Shown here: piece after piece, positions 25,561 through 33,203 of the stretch
How positions within the stretch are numbered: the stretch's first letter is position 1
Layout: each line of letters opens with the position of its first letter
Source: QHVT01 sp036399015
Lineage (GTDB): Bacteria; Acidobacteriota; Thermoanaerobaculia; Gp7-AA8
Direction: 5' to 3'
Assembly: GCA_036399015.1 (NCBI GenBank)
Contig: DASWNW010000012.1
Location: 16,274-80,273 of the forward strand
DNA: 64,000 nt
Notes under the pieces: model-generated
The model's database searches: none
What the model saw: the letters and a program-made list of their open reading frames with translations, nothing else
Told to the model about the DNA's origin: nothing
Made by a program: the position numbers and the translations under genes

Positions 25561-26175
25561 CTACGCGGTGCGGTCGGGGCCGCCGACCGCCACCTTCACG
25601 AGCGCGGGACGCAGCAGGCGGTCGTGCAGGAAATAGCCTTTCTGCAGCACCGCCACCACCGTTTGAGAGGGGACGTCCGGGTCTTCTTCCCGCACCACGG
25701 CCTCGTGGATGTTCGGGTCGAAGTGGACCGACTCCTCGTCGATCGGCTTGAGGCCGTGCTTCTGCAGCGTGTCGTAGAGCTGCTTGTAGATGAGCAGCAC
25801 GCCCTTGTGGAACTCGTCGCCTTCCTCCGCGTGCTCGAGCGCGCGGTCGAAGTTGTCGAGGACCGGGAGGATGTCCTTCATCGCGCCGGCGAGCGCGTAG
25901 CGGAAGAAGTCGGCCTTCTCCCGCTCGGTGCGCTTGCGCAGATTTTCAAAGTCGGCGAGCGTGCGGAGGTAACGGTCCTTGAGCTGCTGATTCTCCTCGC
26001 GAAGGGCGGCGTCGGCCGGACCGGCGGTGGCGCCGGCGTCGGGGTTGTCCTCGGCGACGGCCTCCTGTGCGGTCTCGCGCATCTCGCGCTCGATCTCCTC
26101 GATCGAGCCCCCGGCGTCTTCGATGACGTAGGTATCGTCGGTGTCTTCGGCACCGCGCGGTTTGTTCTCGTCCAT
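25561..26175 (-). CDS. grpE: Nucleotide exchange factor GrpE
   Basis: 204 aa. The acidic, disordered N-terminus leads into a long coiled coil (EENQQLKDRYLRTLADFENL). The signature beta domain follows: DNFDRALEHAEEGDEF, FDPNIHEAVVREED, and KGYFLHDRLLRPALVKVA. GrpE dimers exchange ADP on DnaK and act as a thermosensor. Its ATG shares one base with the hrcA stop (TAATG), which suggests termination-reinitiation coupling. Confidence 0.96.
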   Translation of the reverse strand: MDENKPRGAEDTDDTYVIEDAGGSIEEIEREMRETAQEAVAEDNPDAGATAGPADAALREENQQLKDRYLRTLADFENLRKRTEREKADFFRYALAGAMKDILPVLDNFDRALEHAEEGDEFHKGVLLIYKQLYDTLQKHGLKPIDEESVHFDPNIHEAVVREEDPDVPSQTVVAVLQKGYFLHDRLLRPALVKVAVGGPDRTA

Positions 26176-27248
26176 TAGCTGCCGTGCTCCTCTTCTTCTT
26201 CGATCTTGCGGCTGAGAGCGCGGCTCAGGTAGTCGACGAGGGGCGCCATGCGGGCGTACTCCATGCGCATGGGGCCGATGATGCCGACCATGCCGAGCGG
26301 CGCAGAAGTCGAGCCGTATCGCCGGGCGACGATACTGAAGTTGTGCACCTGTGTGAAGTCGCTCTCGGATCCGATGAGGATCTGCAGCCCTTCTTCATCG
26401 AGGCACGTCTCCAGGATGTCGACCAGCTTCTCCTTCTCCTGCAGCGCCAGGAACGTCCTGCGCAACGAGGCGGCGTCGGCGAACTCCGGTTTGTTGAGGA
26501 TCGAGGCCGCCCCCTCGACGTAGAGCTCGTGCTCGAACGGGGCCACGTCGTTGACCGCCTCGATGCCGAGGGAGATGGTCTTCTGCAGCATCTGGTCGTG
26601 GAGGGCGCGCTCCTGCTCGGTCATGCGGATGAGGCGGCGGCGGATCATGTCGAGGGTCGAGCCGGCGAACTCGATGGTGATGTAGCGGCTGATCTTCTCC
26701 AGCTCGTCGCGGGTGAAGACGAAGCGGGTGTCGATGATCTTGTTCACCACCACGCCGTTCACGCCGACGATGACGCACTGGATGCGGGTCTCGCCGACGA
26801 GGATGAAGTCCATCGAGCGGATGGCGAACTGGAGCAGGGTGGGCATGAACACGACGCCCACCTGGTCACTCATCTTCGACAGCAGGTTTCCGGCGTGCTG
26901 GAGGACCTGGTCGATCTCGGTGGCGGCCCCGACCTCTTTCTCGATCGTCTCCCGGTCGCGGAGCGACAGCGCGCGCGACTTCATGAGGTGGTTGATGAAG
27001 AAGCGGTAGCCGCGGTCGGTGGGGATGCGGCCGGCGGAGGTGTGCGGCTGCTGGAGGAGGCCGTGGTCCTCGAGGTCGGCCATGACGTTGCGGAGGCTGG
27101 CCGGGGAGAGCTGGAACTTGCCGCACTTGGAGAGGGTGCGCGACCCGATGGGCTCGCCGCTGTCGATGTGCTGAAGAATGATCTCCCGCAACACCTCGCG
27201 TGCCCGCGGGTCGAGATCGTGCTCGTGAAGCTCGTGTTTCTGCGCCAT
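26175..27248 (-). CDS. hrcA: Heat-inducible transcription repressor HrcA
   Basis: 357 aa from MAQKHELHEHDLD; the in-frame start five codons earlier falls inside the CIRCE operator and was rejected. It has an N-terminal winged helix (DSGEPIGSRTLSKCGKFQLSP region; SLRNVMADLEDHGLL; SAGRIPTDRGYRFF) and a GAF-like dimerisation domain with IIGPMRMEYARMAPLVDYLS at the end, as in HrcA. It represses heat-shock genes by binding CIRCE and depends on GroEL for activity in known systems. It heads the operon, with grpE overlapping by one base. Confidence 0.96.
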   Translation of the reverse strand: MAQKHELHEHDLDPRAREVLREIILQHIDSGEPIGSRTLSKCGKFQLSPASLRNVMADLEDHGLLQQPHTSAGRIPTDRGYRFFINHLMKSRALSLRDRETIEKEVGAATEIDQVLQHAGNLLSKMSDQVGVVFMPTLLQFAIRSMDFILVGETRIQCVIVGVNGVVVNKIIDTRFVFTRDELEKISRYITIEFAGSTLDMIRRRLIRMTEQERALHDQMLQKTISLGIEAVNDVAPFEHELYVEGAASILNKPEFADAASLRRTFLALQEKEKLVDILETCLDEEGLQILIGSESDFTQVHNFSIVARRYGSTSAPLGMVGIIGPMRMEYARMAPLVDYLSRALSRKIEEEEEHGS

Positions 27249-27256
27249 CAGTCCCA

Positions 27257-27283
27257 CTGGCACTCACGCGGACCGAGTGCCAG
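27257..27283. promoter_or_regulatory. CIRCE operator upstream of hrcA
   Basis: CTGGCACTC, a 9-base spacer, then GAGTGCCAG: a perfect 9-bp inverted repeat with the exact spacing of CIRCE (TTAGCACTC-N9-GAGTGCTAA). The two outer bases of each arm differ from consensus. It ends 8 bp before the hrcA ATG, so bound HrcA could block both transcription and ribosome access. Confidence 0.9.
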
Positions 27284-27360
27284 GCAGACTGTAGGAACAG
27301 GGGGAGGCACTGTCAATATGTCACCGAGGTAAGATTGAGGGCGGAATCGGGTTTGCCGGT

Positions 27361-27663
27361 ATGGATCAACGATTCAACCGTCTTGGCGAACGGTTCGACC
27401 GTCTTGATGAACGGTTCGACCGTATTGACGAACGGTTCGACCGTATCGACGAACGGTTCGACCAGCTGGGACGGAAGCTCGACGATGCGGTCGAGGAAAT
27501 GCGCCGCCATTTTGATGCCGCGGCGGAACGAATCGAAGCCATCGGGCACGAACTGGCGGAGCGCGTCGGGCTCTTCAAGGAAAAGATGAACCGCGAGGCC
27601 CTGGCGAGAAGATCGATGATGAAGTTGGTGCGGGGCGGCGACGACGCCACGAAACAGACGTAG
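27361..27663 (+). CDS. Small coiled-coil protein with exact RFDRxDE heptads
   Basis: 100 aa, no signal peptide. Residues 4-40 are four to five consecutive heptads (RFDRLDE, RFDRIDE, RFDRIDE, RFDQLGR), each from a 21-bp DNA unit containing the identical 15-mer GAACGGTTCGACCGT. A conserved second half follows (DDAVEEMRRHFDAAAERIEA), then MKLVRGGDD at the end. The same second half occurs in the next gene, so the two are tandem paralogues. Function unknown; a parallel oligomer or membrane-associated scaffold is plausible. It is divergent from hrcA, with the CIRCE between them. Confidence 0.75.
   Translation: MDQRFNRLGERFDRLDERFDRIDERFDRIDERFDQLGRKLDDAVEEMRRHFDAAAERIEAIGHELAERVGLFKEKMNREALARRSMMKLVRGGDDATKQT
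27375..27458 (+). repeat. 21-bp in-frame direct repeats (GAACGGTTCGACCGT plus six variable bases)
   Basis: Four consecutive copies with only the six linker bases changing (CTTGAT, ATTGAC, ATCGAC). Near-identity at the DNA level implies recent duplication by slippage or recombination. Confidence 0.8.
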
Positions 27664-27679
27664 CATTGGTTCAGGACGT

Positions 27680-28015
27680 ATGGACGAGAACGATTTCAAG
27701 CGGCTGCTGGACGAGGCCCTCGGGCAGATGGAAGCGCGGATCGACGGACGGTTCGAGGAAATGGACCGGCGGTTCGACCAGCGGTTCCACGGTGTGGACC
27801 GCAAGATCGACAACGCGGTCGAGGAAATGCGCCGTCACTTCGATGCCACCGCGGAGCGGATGGAAGCGAACGGGCGCCTCCTCGCAGAGACCGTCGGGTA
27901 TCTCGACGAGAAGTTGAACCGTGAGACGCGCCGCCTCGATGAGAAGATCGACGAGGGAGATGCCGAGCTCCGGTCGATGATCAAGCTGGTGCAGGGCGGC
28001 GGAGGAGGCAGCTAA
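27680..28015 (+). CDS. Small coiled-coil protein, paralogue of the preceding gene
   Basis: 111 aa, charged and helical. It starts MDENDFKRLLDEALGQMEAR, then a heptad segment (RFEEMDRRFDQRFHGVDRK), the shared DNAVEEMRRHFDATAERMEA block and a tail MIKLVQGGGGGS that parallels MKLVRGGDD in the gene before it. It begins 16 bp after that gene's stop. The start block MDExDFKRLLD is also shared with the 52-aa protein that follows, so three tandem homologues form one likely transcript. No enzymatic motif is present. Confidence 0.75.
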   Translation: MDENDFKRLLDEALGQMEARIDGRFEEMDRRFDQRFHGVDRKIDNAVEEMRRHFDATAERMEANGRLLAETVGYLDEKLNRETRRLDEKIDEGDAELRSMIKLVQGGGGGS

Positions 28016-28020
28016 GCAGG

Positions 28021-28179
28021 ATGGACGAGCAGGACTTCAAGCGGCTGCTGGATGCGAGCGCGGAGCGCCTGGAGAACAGGTTCTCCTATGCGGAGTTCGC
28101 CCGCCGCTTGCGGGCGCTCGAAGAAGGCGTCGCCGATCTGCAGGCGCGGGTGGAGCGGCTGGAACAGGCGCCCCACTAG
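28021..28179 (+). CDS. 52-aa coiled-coil protein, third member of the tandem set
   Basis: Starts MDEQDFKRLLDASAERLENR, very close to the N-terminus of the preceding protein, then a heptad-rich region (LRALEEGVADLQARVERLEQ) ending APH. The ATG lies 5 bp after the preceding stop, so coupling is likely. It is too short for an enzyme. The shared N-terminus suggests a common docking site, with different coil lengths behind it. Confidence 0.65.
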   Translation: MDEQDFKRLLDASAERLENRFSYAEFARRLRALEEGVADLQARVERLEQAPH

Positions 28180-28188
28180 CCCCAGTCC

Positions 28189-28773
28189 TCAATCCACCCG
28201 CTTCGCCTTCCCCGTGGCGATGGCGCGGGCGACGATCTGCTCGAACTTTTTCTCGGCGGCTTCCTCGGCGCGCTCCATTTCCTTTTCGAAGCGCTCCATT
28301 TCCCGCTCGACTGTGCGCATGCGGTCTTCGATCCGGCGCATCTCCTCTTCCACCGCTTCCATCTGGCGCTCGAGGTTCGTGCGGGTGGATTCGGGGAGGT
28401 CTTCGTCGTCGAGCTGGTCGCTGAGGCGGTCCATGCGGCGCTCGACTTTCTCCAGCTCGCGCTCGTGCGGATCGAGGCGGCGCTCGATCTCCTTCAGCGG
28501 CTTCTCGAGGGCGTCGAGCTGGGTGAAGGCGGCGCGGACGGAGTCGAGGACCGCGCGGTCGGTGATGACGTACTCCCGTCCTCCCTGCCGCGTCCAGACG
28601 AACTCGCCGCCGTGGCGGCCGGAGAGCGCCTTGAGGTCGTCGAGGCTGCCGCGCATGTACGTGCTGTCGCCCCGCTTGTAGATGTAGGTGGACTCCGTGG
28701 AGCGGGGAGCGGCGACGACGATCAGGGCGACGGCGGCGGCGAGGAGGACGGACGCGAGCAGTCGGATGCGCAT
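28189..28773 (-). CDS. Exported coiled-coil protein
   Basis: 194 aa. The N-terminal hydrophobic segment (LLASVLLAAAVALIVVAAP) is a signal anchor or signal peptide. After a short beta region (STYIYKRGDSTYMRGSLDDL, EFVWTRQGGREYVITD) almost the whole remainder is a charged coiled coil (from KEIERRLDPHERELEKVERR to EEAAEKKFEQIVARAI). The ordering suggests a periplasmic or membrane-tethered protein. No family is recognised. Its stop is 9 bp from the convergent small coiled-coil gene; it is divergent from the SurA-like gene. Confidence 0.7.
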   Translation of the reverse strand: MRIRLLASVLLAAAVALIVVAAPRSTESTYIYKRGDSTYMRGSLDDLKALSGRHGGEFVWTRQGGREYVITDRAVLDSVRAAFTQLDALEKPLKEIERRLDPHERELEKVERRMDRLSDQLDDEDLPESTRTNLERQMEAVEEEMRRIEDRMRTVEREMERFEKEMERAEEAAEKKFEQIVARAIATGKAKRVD

Positions 28774-28819
28774 GTCTGGACATACGAAGCCGCAAGCGAA
28801 AGGTTAGTATCGGACGACG

Positions 28820-29443
28820 ATGCGCCACCTCGCGCTGCTCCTGATCCTCGCCCTCCCCGCCACGGCCGTGACGGTCGACCGCATCGCCGCTGTCATCGAC
28901 CGGCAGGTGCTGACGGTGAGCGAGGTGTCGCAGATGGTGGGGATCCGCTTCTTCCCCCGCACCGCCGAGGATGAGGACGGCCACCGCCGCGAGGTGCTGG
29001 ACGCGCTGATCGCGCAGGCGCTCCGCTTCCGGGACGTGGAGCGCTTCGGCGCGCAGGACATCCCCCGCGACACGATCGAGGCGCGCTTGGTCGAGATCCA
29101 GCGCCGCTTCCCGAACGAGACGGAGTTCAACGCCGCCGTGGCCCGCGCGGAGCTGACGCTCGACGAGGTGCGCGCGCTGGTGAAGCGGCAGCTCCAGGTC
29201 GAGGCCTACATCCAGGAGCGCTTCGCGCCGCTCGTCTTCATCTCGAACGAGGACATCGCCGAGTACTACCGCGGCCCCTGGACCGCGCAGCGCCGCGCGC
29301 GCGGCCTGGCCATCCCGCCGCTGGAGACCGTCCGCGAGGAAGTGCGCACCGCCGTGCGCGCGACGCGCCTCCAGGAAGAAATCGGGAAGTGGACGGGCCA
29401 GTTGCGAGCCCGCGCCAACGTGGACGTCTACGCCTGGCGTTAG
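28820..29443 (+). CDS. SurA-N-like periplasmic chaperone lacking the isomerase domain
   Basis: 207 aa. The signal peptide is MRHLALLLILALPATA. It is followed by the SurA N-domain pattern VDRIAAVIDRQVLTVSEV, EVLDALIAQALRFRDVERFG and a helical region that includes FNAAVARAELTLDEVRALVKRQLQVEAYI. In SurA and PrsA a parvulin domain comes next; here the chain closes after the C-terminal helices (ETVREEVRTAVRATRLQEEI), so only chaperone activity is expected. It probably helps outer-membrane protein biogenesis. Its last four bases overlap the convergent ligA stop. Confidence 0.8.
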   Translation: MRHLALLLILALPATAVTVDRIAAVIDRQVLTVSEVSQMVGIRFFPRTAEDEDGHRREVLDALIAQALRFRDVERFGAQDIPRDTIEARLVEIQRRFPNETEFNAAVARAELTLDEVRALVKRQLQVEAYIQERFAPLVFISNEDIAEYYRGPWTAQRRARGLAIPPLETVREEVRTAVRATRLQEEIGKWTGQLRARANVDVYAWR

Positions 29444-31407
29444 ACGCCGACCAGCTCCAGAAACTCCTCCTCGGTCAGCACGGTTACCCCGAGCGTCCGC
29501 GCCTTCTCCAGCTTCGACCCCGCCGCCTCCCCTGCCACGAGGTAGCTCGTCTTCGAGGAGACGGAGCTCCCCGGCTTCCCTCCCTCCCGCTCGATCAGCT
29601 TGTGGAGCTCCTCGCGCGAGTAGCGGGAGAGCGTGCCCGTCACCACGACCGTCTTCCCAGCCAGCCGGTCTCCGGTGGCGCTGGCGACATGCGTAGGGGC
29701 GACGCCGAGGCGCTTCATCTTCTCGAGCCGCTCCCGGTTGGCGGGAACGGAGAAGTAGAAGGTGATCGACTCCGCCACCTTCGGCCCGATCTCGTGAATC
29801 CCCACCAGCTCCTCGGTGGTCGCGTTCATGAACGCGTCGAGCGTCCGGTAATGCTCGGCCAGGATCTTCGCCGCCCGCTCGCCGACCATGCGGATGCCGA
29901 GGCCGAAGATGAGGCGCGAGAGCTCCTTCGTCTTCGACGCCTCGATCTGCTCGATCAGCTTGCGGGCCGACTTCTCCCCCTTCCGCTCGAGGTTCGCGAC
30001 CTGCTCCTCGGTCAGCTCGTAGATCGACGAGTAGTCGCGGATGAGATTCGTGTCGAGCAGCGCCTGGACGGTCTGCCAGCCGAGCCCCTCGATGTCCATG
30101 GCCTTGCGGGAGGCGAAGTGGGTGATCGACTGCAGCACGATGGCGGGGCAGCCCTGGTTGATGCAGCGGATCGCGACCTCGTCCTCGAACTTGTGCAGCG
30201 GCTGGCCGCAGACGGGGCAGGCCTCCGGCACCGGGAACGGCGTCGCGTCCTCCGGCCGCTTCTCGGGAACGACGTTCATGACCTTGGGGATGACGTCGCC
30301 CCCCTTCTCGACCATGATCGTGTCGCCGATGCGCACGTCCTTGCGCGCCAGCTCCTCGAAGTTGTGAAGGGACGCGTTGACGACCTTCGTGCCGCCCAGG
30401 CGGACCGGATCGAACTCGGCGACGGGCGTGACGCTGCCGGTGCGGCCGACATACATGTTGATGTTGCGCACCACCGTCTGCGCCGCCTCCGGTGGGTACT
30501 TGAAGGCGACAACCCACCGCGGCGCCTTGGAGGTCGCGCCGAGCTCGAGCTGCTCCTCGCGGCGGTTCACCTTGACCACGATGCCGTCGATCTCGAAGTC
30601 GAGGTCGTGCCGGTGCTCGCGCCAGTGCTCGATGAAGGCGACGACGTCGTCCAGCGCCGGGCAGAGCGCGCGCTGCGGATTGGTGGGGATGCCGAGGCGG
30701 TCGAGCGTCTCGTAGGCGCTCCACTGCGAGTCGATCTGGCGGCCGTTCACGCCGACGACGTGGTACATGTAGGCGCTGAGCCGCTTCTGCGCGACGAGCT
30801 TCGGGTCCTTCTGCCGCACCGCGCCGGCGGCGGCGTTGCGGGGGTTCGCCAGCCGCTCTTCCTCGTCCAGCCCCTCGTTGATCTTCTCGAAGTCGCGCTT
30901 GGAGATGTAGATCTCGCCGCGCACCTCGAGGCTCACCGGCTCGGTGAGCCGCAGCGGGAGGACGCGCACGGTGCGCACGTTCGGCGTGACGTCGTCGCCG
31001 CGCACGCCGTCGCCGCGCGTGGCGGCCTGGACGAGCGCGCCGTTCTCGTACTTTAAGGCGATCGAGACGCCGTCGATCTTCAGCTCGGCCTCGTACTCGA
31101 CCTGTTCGGTGCCGAGGCCGCGGAGGACCCGCTCGTGCCACTCGCGGAGCTCGTCGAGGGAGTAGGCGTTCTCGATCGAGAGCATCGGCGGGTCGTGGAT
31201 GACTGTGGGAAAGCTCTCGATGAGTGCGCCGCCGACGCGGCGGGTCGGCGAGTTCTCGTCGTCGTATTCGGGGTGTTTCGACTCGAGCTCCGCCAGGCGC
31301 CGCAGCATCTGGTCAAAGTCGTAGTCGCTGATCTCCGGCTTGCCCTCGTAGTAGAGGCGGTTGTGGCGTTCCAGCTCGCGGCGGAGCTTCTCGATCTCGC
31401 GCTTCAT
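29440..31407 (-). CDS. ligA: NAD+-dependent DNA ligase
   Basis: 655 aa. Domain order: Ia (RHNRLYYEGKPEISDYDFD), adenylation domain with the active-site lysine in AELKIDGVS (Lys110) and TRGDGVRGDDVTPN, OB fold (SVTPVAEFDPVRLGG), four-cysteine zinc finger (CPVCGQPLHKFEDEVAIRCIN), HhH domain and a C-terminal BRCT domain (GKTVVVTGTLSRYSREEL). It seals nicks in replication and repair. Its ATG overlaps the stop of the upstream membrane-protein gene (ATGA). Confidence 0.97.
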   Translation of the reverse strand: MKREIEKLRRELERHNRLYYEGKPEISDYDFDQMLRRLAELESKHPEYDDENSPTRRVGGALIESFPTVIHDPPMLSIENAYSLDELREWHERVLRGLGTEQVEYEAELKIDGVSIALKYENGALVQAATRGDGVRGDDVTPNVRTVRVLPLRLTEPVSLEVRGEIYISKRDFEKINEGLDEEERLANPRNAAAGAVRQKDPKLVAQKRLSAYMYHVVGVNGRQIDSQWSAYETLDRLGIPTNPQRALCPALDDVVAFIEHWREHRHDLDFEIDGIVVKVNRREEQLELGATSKAPRWVVAFKYPPEAAQTVVRNINMYVGRTGSVTPVAEFDPVRLGGTKVVNASLHNFEELARKDVRIGDTIMVEKGGDVIPKVMNVVPEKRPEDATPFPVPEACPVCGQPLHKFEDEVAIRCINQGCPAIVLQSITHFASRKAMDIEGLGWQTVQALLDTNLIRDYSSIYELTEEQVANLERKGEKSARKLIEQIEASKTKELSRLIFGLGIRMVGERAAKILAEHYRTLDAFMNATTEELVGIHEIGPKVAESITFYFSVPANRERLEKMKRLGVAPTHVASATGDRLAGKTVVVTGTLSRYSREELHKLIEREGGKPGSSVSSKTSYLVAGEAAGSKLEKARTLGVTVLTEEEFLELVGV

Positions 31408-31925
31408 GCCTGACGCGAAAGATACCGCGAGCGGTCCACCACGCGCTCCACGAAGCCGAGGGCGCGGAGGCGGGTGTCGACGAGCGTGACGAAGTCACGG
31501 CGCCCCTTGATGAGGTTCAGGTTCATCGCCACGAAGCGCATGCCGCGCGGCGTATCGAAGTAGACGATCATTCTGTCGCCTCCGACCATCTGCTCGGTGC
31601 CGCGGAGGTCGTCCCAGCGGATGACGCGGGAGCGGAACTGGTGCAGCGGGCGGAGCGTCAAGGTCTCCTCCGCCACCTCGGCGACGGAGCGGCGCGTGCC
31701 GAGCCACACCTTCATCCCCCCCAGCCAGAGCGTACCGATGTAAACCCAGACGAACGGCTCCCCGATCCAGCCGTAGCGGGCGCGGGGAGAGGTGACGAGC
31801 GTGAGGGCGATGGCGGCCGTGATGAGCAGGGCCACGACCACGATGGAGAAGCCGGCGCGGCGGACCCAGGGGCGGAAGGCAAACGCGACCGTTTCGTGAG
31901 CTGTAAGAGAATGACCATTGCTCAT
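31404..31925 (-). CDS. Membrane protein with PH-like domain
   Basis: 173 aa. Two hydrophobic segments (GFSIVVVALLITAAIALTLV and FVWVYIGTLWLGGMKVWLG) precede a cytoplasmic beta domain (ETLTLRPLHQFRSRVIRWDD, DRMIVYFDTPRGMRFVAMN) ending in a helix. This layout resembles bacterial PH-like proteins with an N-terminal membrane pair. The role is unknown. Coupling to ligA by a 4-bp overlap probably reflects shared transcription rather than shared function. Confidence 0.72.
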   Translation of the reverse strand: MSNGHSLTAHETVAFAFRPWVRRAGFSIVVVALLITAAIALTLVTSPRARYGWIGEPFVWVYIGTLWLGGMKVWLGTRRSVAEVAEETLTLRPLHQFRSRVIRWDDLRGTEQMVGGDRMIVYFDTPRGMRFVAMNLNLIKGRRDFVTLVDTRLRALGFVERVVDRSRYLSRQA

Positions 31926-32021
31926 TGCGCAGGCCGTCCCGAAAGCCGTACTCTGTAGAGAACAAGGAATGCTCCAGGTCGGTATCCCGTTCGCATTACA
32001 GGACTAACAACCCTCAGCGCT

Positions 32022-32456
32022 ATGCCTGCACAGAAGCTCGACGGCACCGGACGTAGGATCCTGGTCATCGACGACGACCTGGCGATCCGCGTGCTCCTGC
32101 AGGCGGTTCTCAAGCGGATGAAGTTCAGCGTCGAGCTGGCCGAGGACGGCGCCGACGGTCTGGAAAAGATCCAGAAGAACGGCGCGTACGACCTCATCCT
32201 CCTCGACCTGATGATGCCGCGCCTGAACGGGTACGAGTTCATCGACCGCGTCGGCGAGATCCACTCCGAGCGTCCGCACATCATCGTCTTCACCGCCGCC
32301 GGCAAGCGGGGCGTCGACAAGATCCCGCCCAACTCCGTCTGTAACTCGATCCTCAAACCGTTCGACCTCGATACGTTCATCGGGATCATCGCGGAGTGCC
32401 TGGATCGCTCTCACCCCGCGGAGCGGACCGAATCTTCCACTCAATCTGCCGGATGA
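32022..32456 (+). CDS. Receiver-only response regulator
   Basis: 144 aa, one CheY-like domain and no output domain. Acidic pocket residues are in ILVIDDDLA, the phospho-acceptor is Asp62 in LILLDLMMPRLNG, and the switch Thr and Lys are in VFTAAG and ILKPFD. It probably relays phosphate from a histidine kinase encoded elsewhere or acts by protein contact. The C-terminal ~24 residues (CLDRSHPAERTESSTQSAG) are not part of the fold and lie in a 71-bp tail-to-tail overlap with trmJ. Confidence 0.9.
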   Translation: MPAQKLDGTGRRILVIDDDLAIRVLLQAVLKRMKFSVELAEDGADGLEKIQKNGAYDLILLDLMMPRLNGYEFIDRVGEIHSERPHIIVFTAAGKRGVDKIPPNSVCNSILKPFDLDTFIGIIAECLDRSHPAERTESSTQSAG

Positions 32457-33120
32457 TGCCGAGGACGATCGTGGCCTCGCGCGCGTCGAGCTCCGCGCGC
32501 GCCGCGATGGCGCGCAGGTCGTCGTAGATCCGGTCGGGGTTGTTGTCGTGCAGGAACCCGACCTCCAGCAGGAGGTCGCGCGCCCGCTGGTGAATCCGCT
32601 CGATGGTGGCGGCGTCCGGCAGCTCGCGCGCGTGCGGCGCCGGCTGGATCGAGGAGAGCTCGTAGCAGAAGACGCAGATCGACTGCGCCAGGTTCATCGT
32701 AGGGAAGGCGTCGTTCGTCGGAATGGTGACGGTGTGCTGGCAGAGGACGAGCTCCTCGCGCGTGAGGCCGCTGTCCTCCCGGCCGAAGACGAGTGCGAGC
32801 GTCTGTTCCTCTGCCATTGACGCGAACTTTTCGGCGAGCGTGCGCGGCGCGAAGGTCACGGGAGTGGTGCGGCCGCGCATCGAGGTGGTCGCCACCGTCA
32901 CGTGCGCGTCCGCGATCGCTTCGGCCAGCGACGGCGCGAAGCGGAGCCGTTCGAGGAGATCGTCAGCGCCGCTGGCCCACCAGCTCGACACCGGCAGGAG
33001 CTGCGGGTGCTCGCCGGCGATCCAGAGCTCGTCGAAGCCGAAGTTCTTCATCACGCGCGCTGCCGCGCCGACGTTGCCGGCTTCCTTCGGCTCGACGAGG
33101 ACGATGCGGAGGCGGGCCAT
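32386..33120 (-). CDS. trmJ: tRNA (cytidine/uridine-2'-O-)-methyltransferase TrmJ-like
   Basis: 244 aa from MARLRIVLVEPKEAGNVGA; the frame extends upstream only through a repeat. SPOUT-family motifs: EAGNVGAAARVMKNFGF (motif 1), ALVFGREDSGLTREEL (motif 2) and FPTMNLAQSICVFCYEL (motif 3, knot). A C-terminal helical extension of ~75 residues matches TrmJ rather than TrmH. It would methylate the ribose at position 32 of tRNA. The C-terminus overlaps the convergent response regulator by 71 bp. Confidence 0.88.
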   Translation of the reverse strand: MARLRIVLVEPKEAGNVGAAARVMKNFGFDELWIAGEHPQLLPVSSWWASGADDLLERLRFAPSLAEAIADAHVTVATTSMRGRTTPVTFAPRTLAEKFASMAEEQTLALVFGREDSGLTREELVLCQHTVTIPTNDAFPTMNLAQSICVFCYELSSIQPAPHARELPDAATIERIHQRARDLLLEVGFLHDNNPDRIYDDLRAIAARAELDAREATIVLGIIRQIEWKIRSAPRGESDPGTPR

Positions 33121-33122
33121 CC

Positions 33123-33203
33123 GTTGCGCGTTGCGTGTAGCGCGTTGCGCGGGCAGTGTCACCTGGACGGAAAGGCCCGGGTAACGCGCCACGCGCCACA
33201 CGC
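33123..33203. repeat. GTTGCG heptamer / GCCCGGGTAACGCG hairpin
   Basis: GTTGCGCGTTGCGTGTAGCG pairs imperfectly with GTAACGCGCCACGCGCCACACGC across a loop CACCTGGACGGAAAGGCC. It lies between the trmJ start and the decarboxylase stop; the loop matches that of the triplicated array near 13.5 kb (GGACGGAA). Confidence 0.75.

Noticed and set aside
23476..26178. 900-codon open frame on the + strand across dnaJ, dnaK and grpE
   Set aside because: It is a shadow of three well-defined heat-shock genes on the other strand, with no domain of its own.
33121..33201. N-terminal extension of TrmJ
   Set aside because: It reads through a hairpin repeat, and MARLRIVLVEP is the typical family start.
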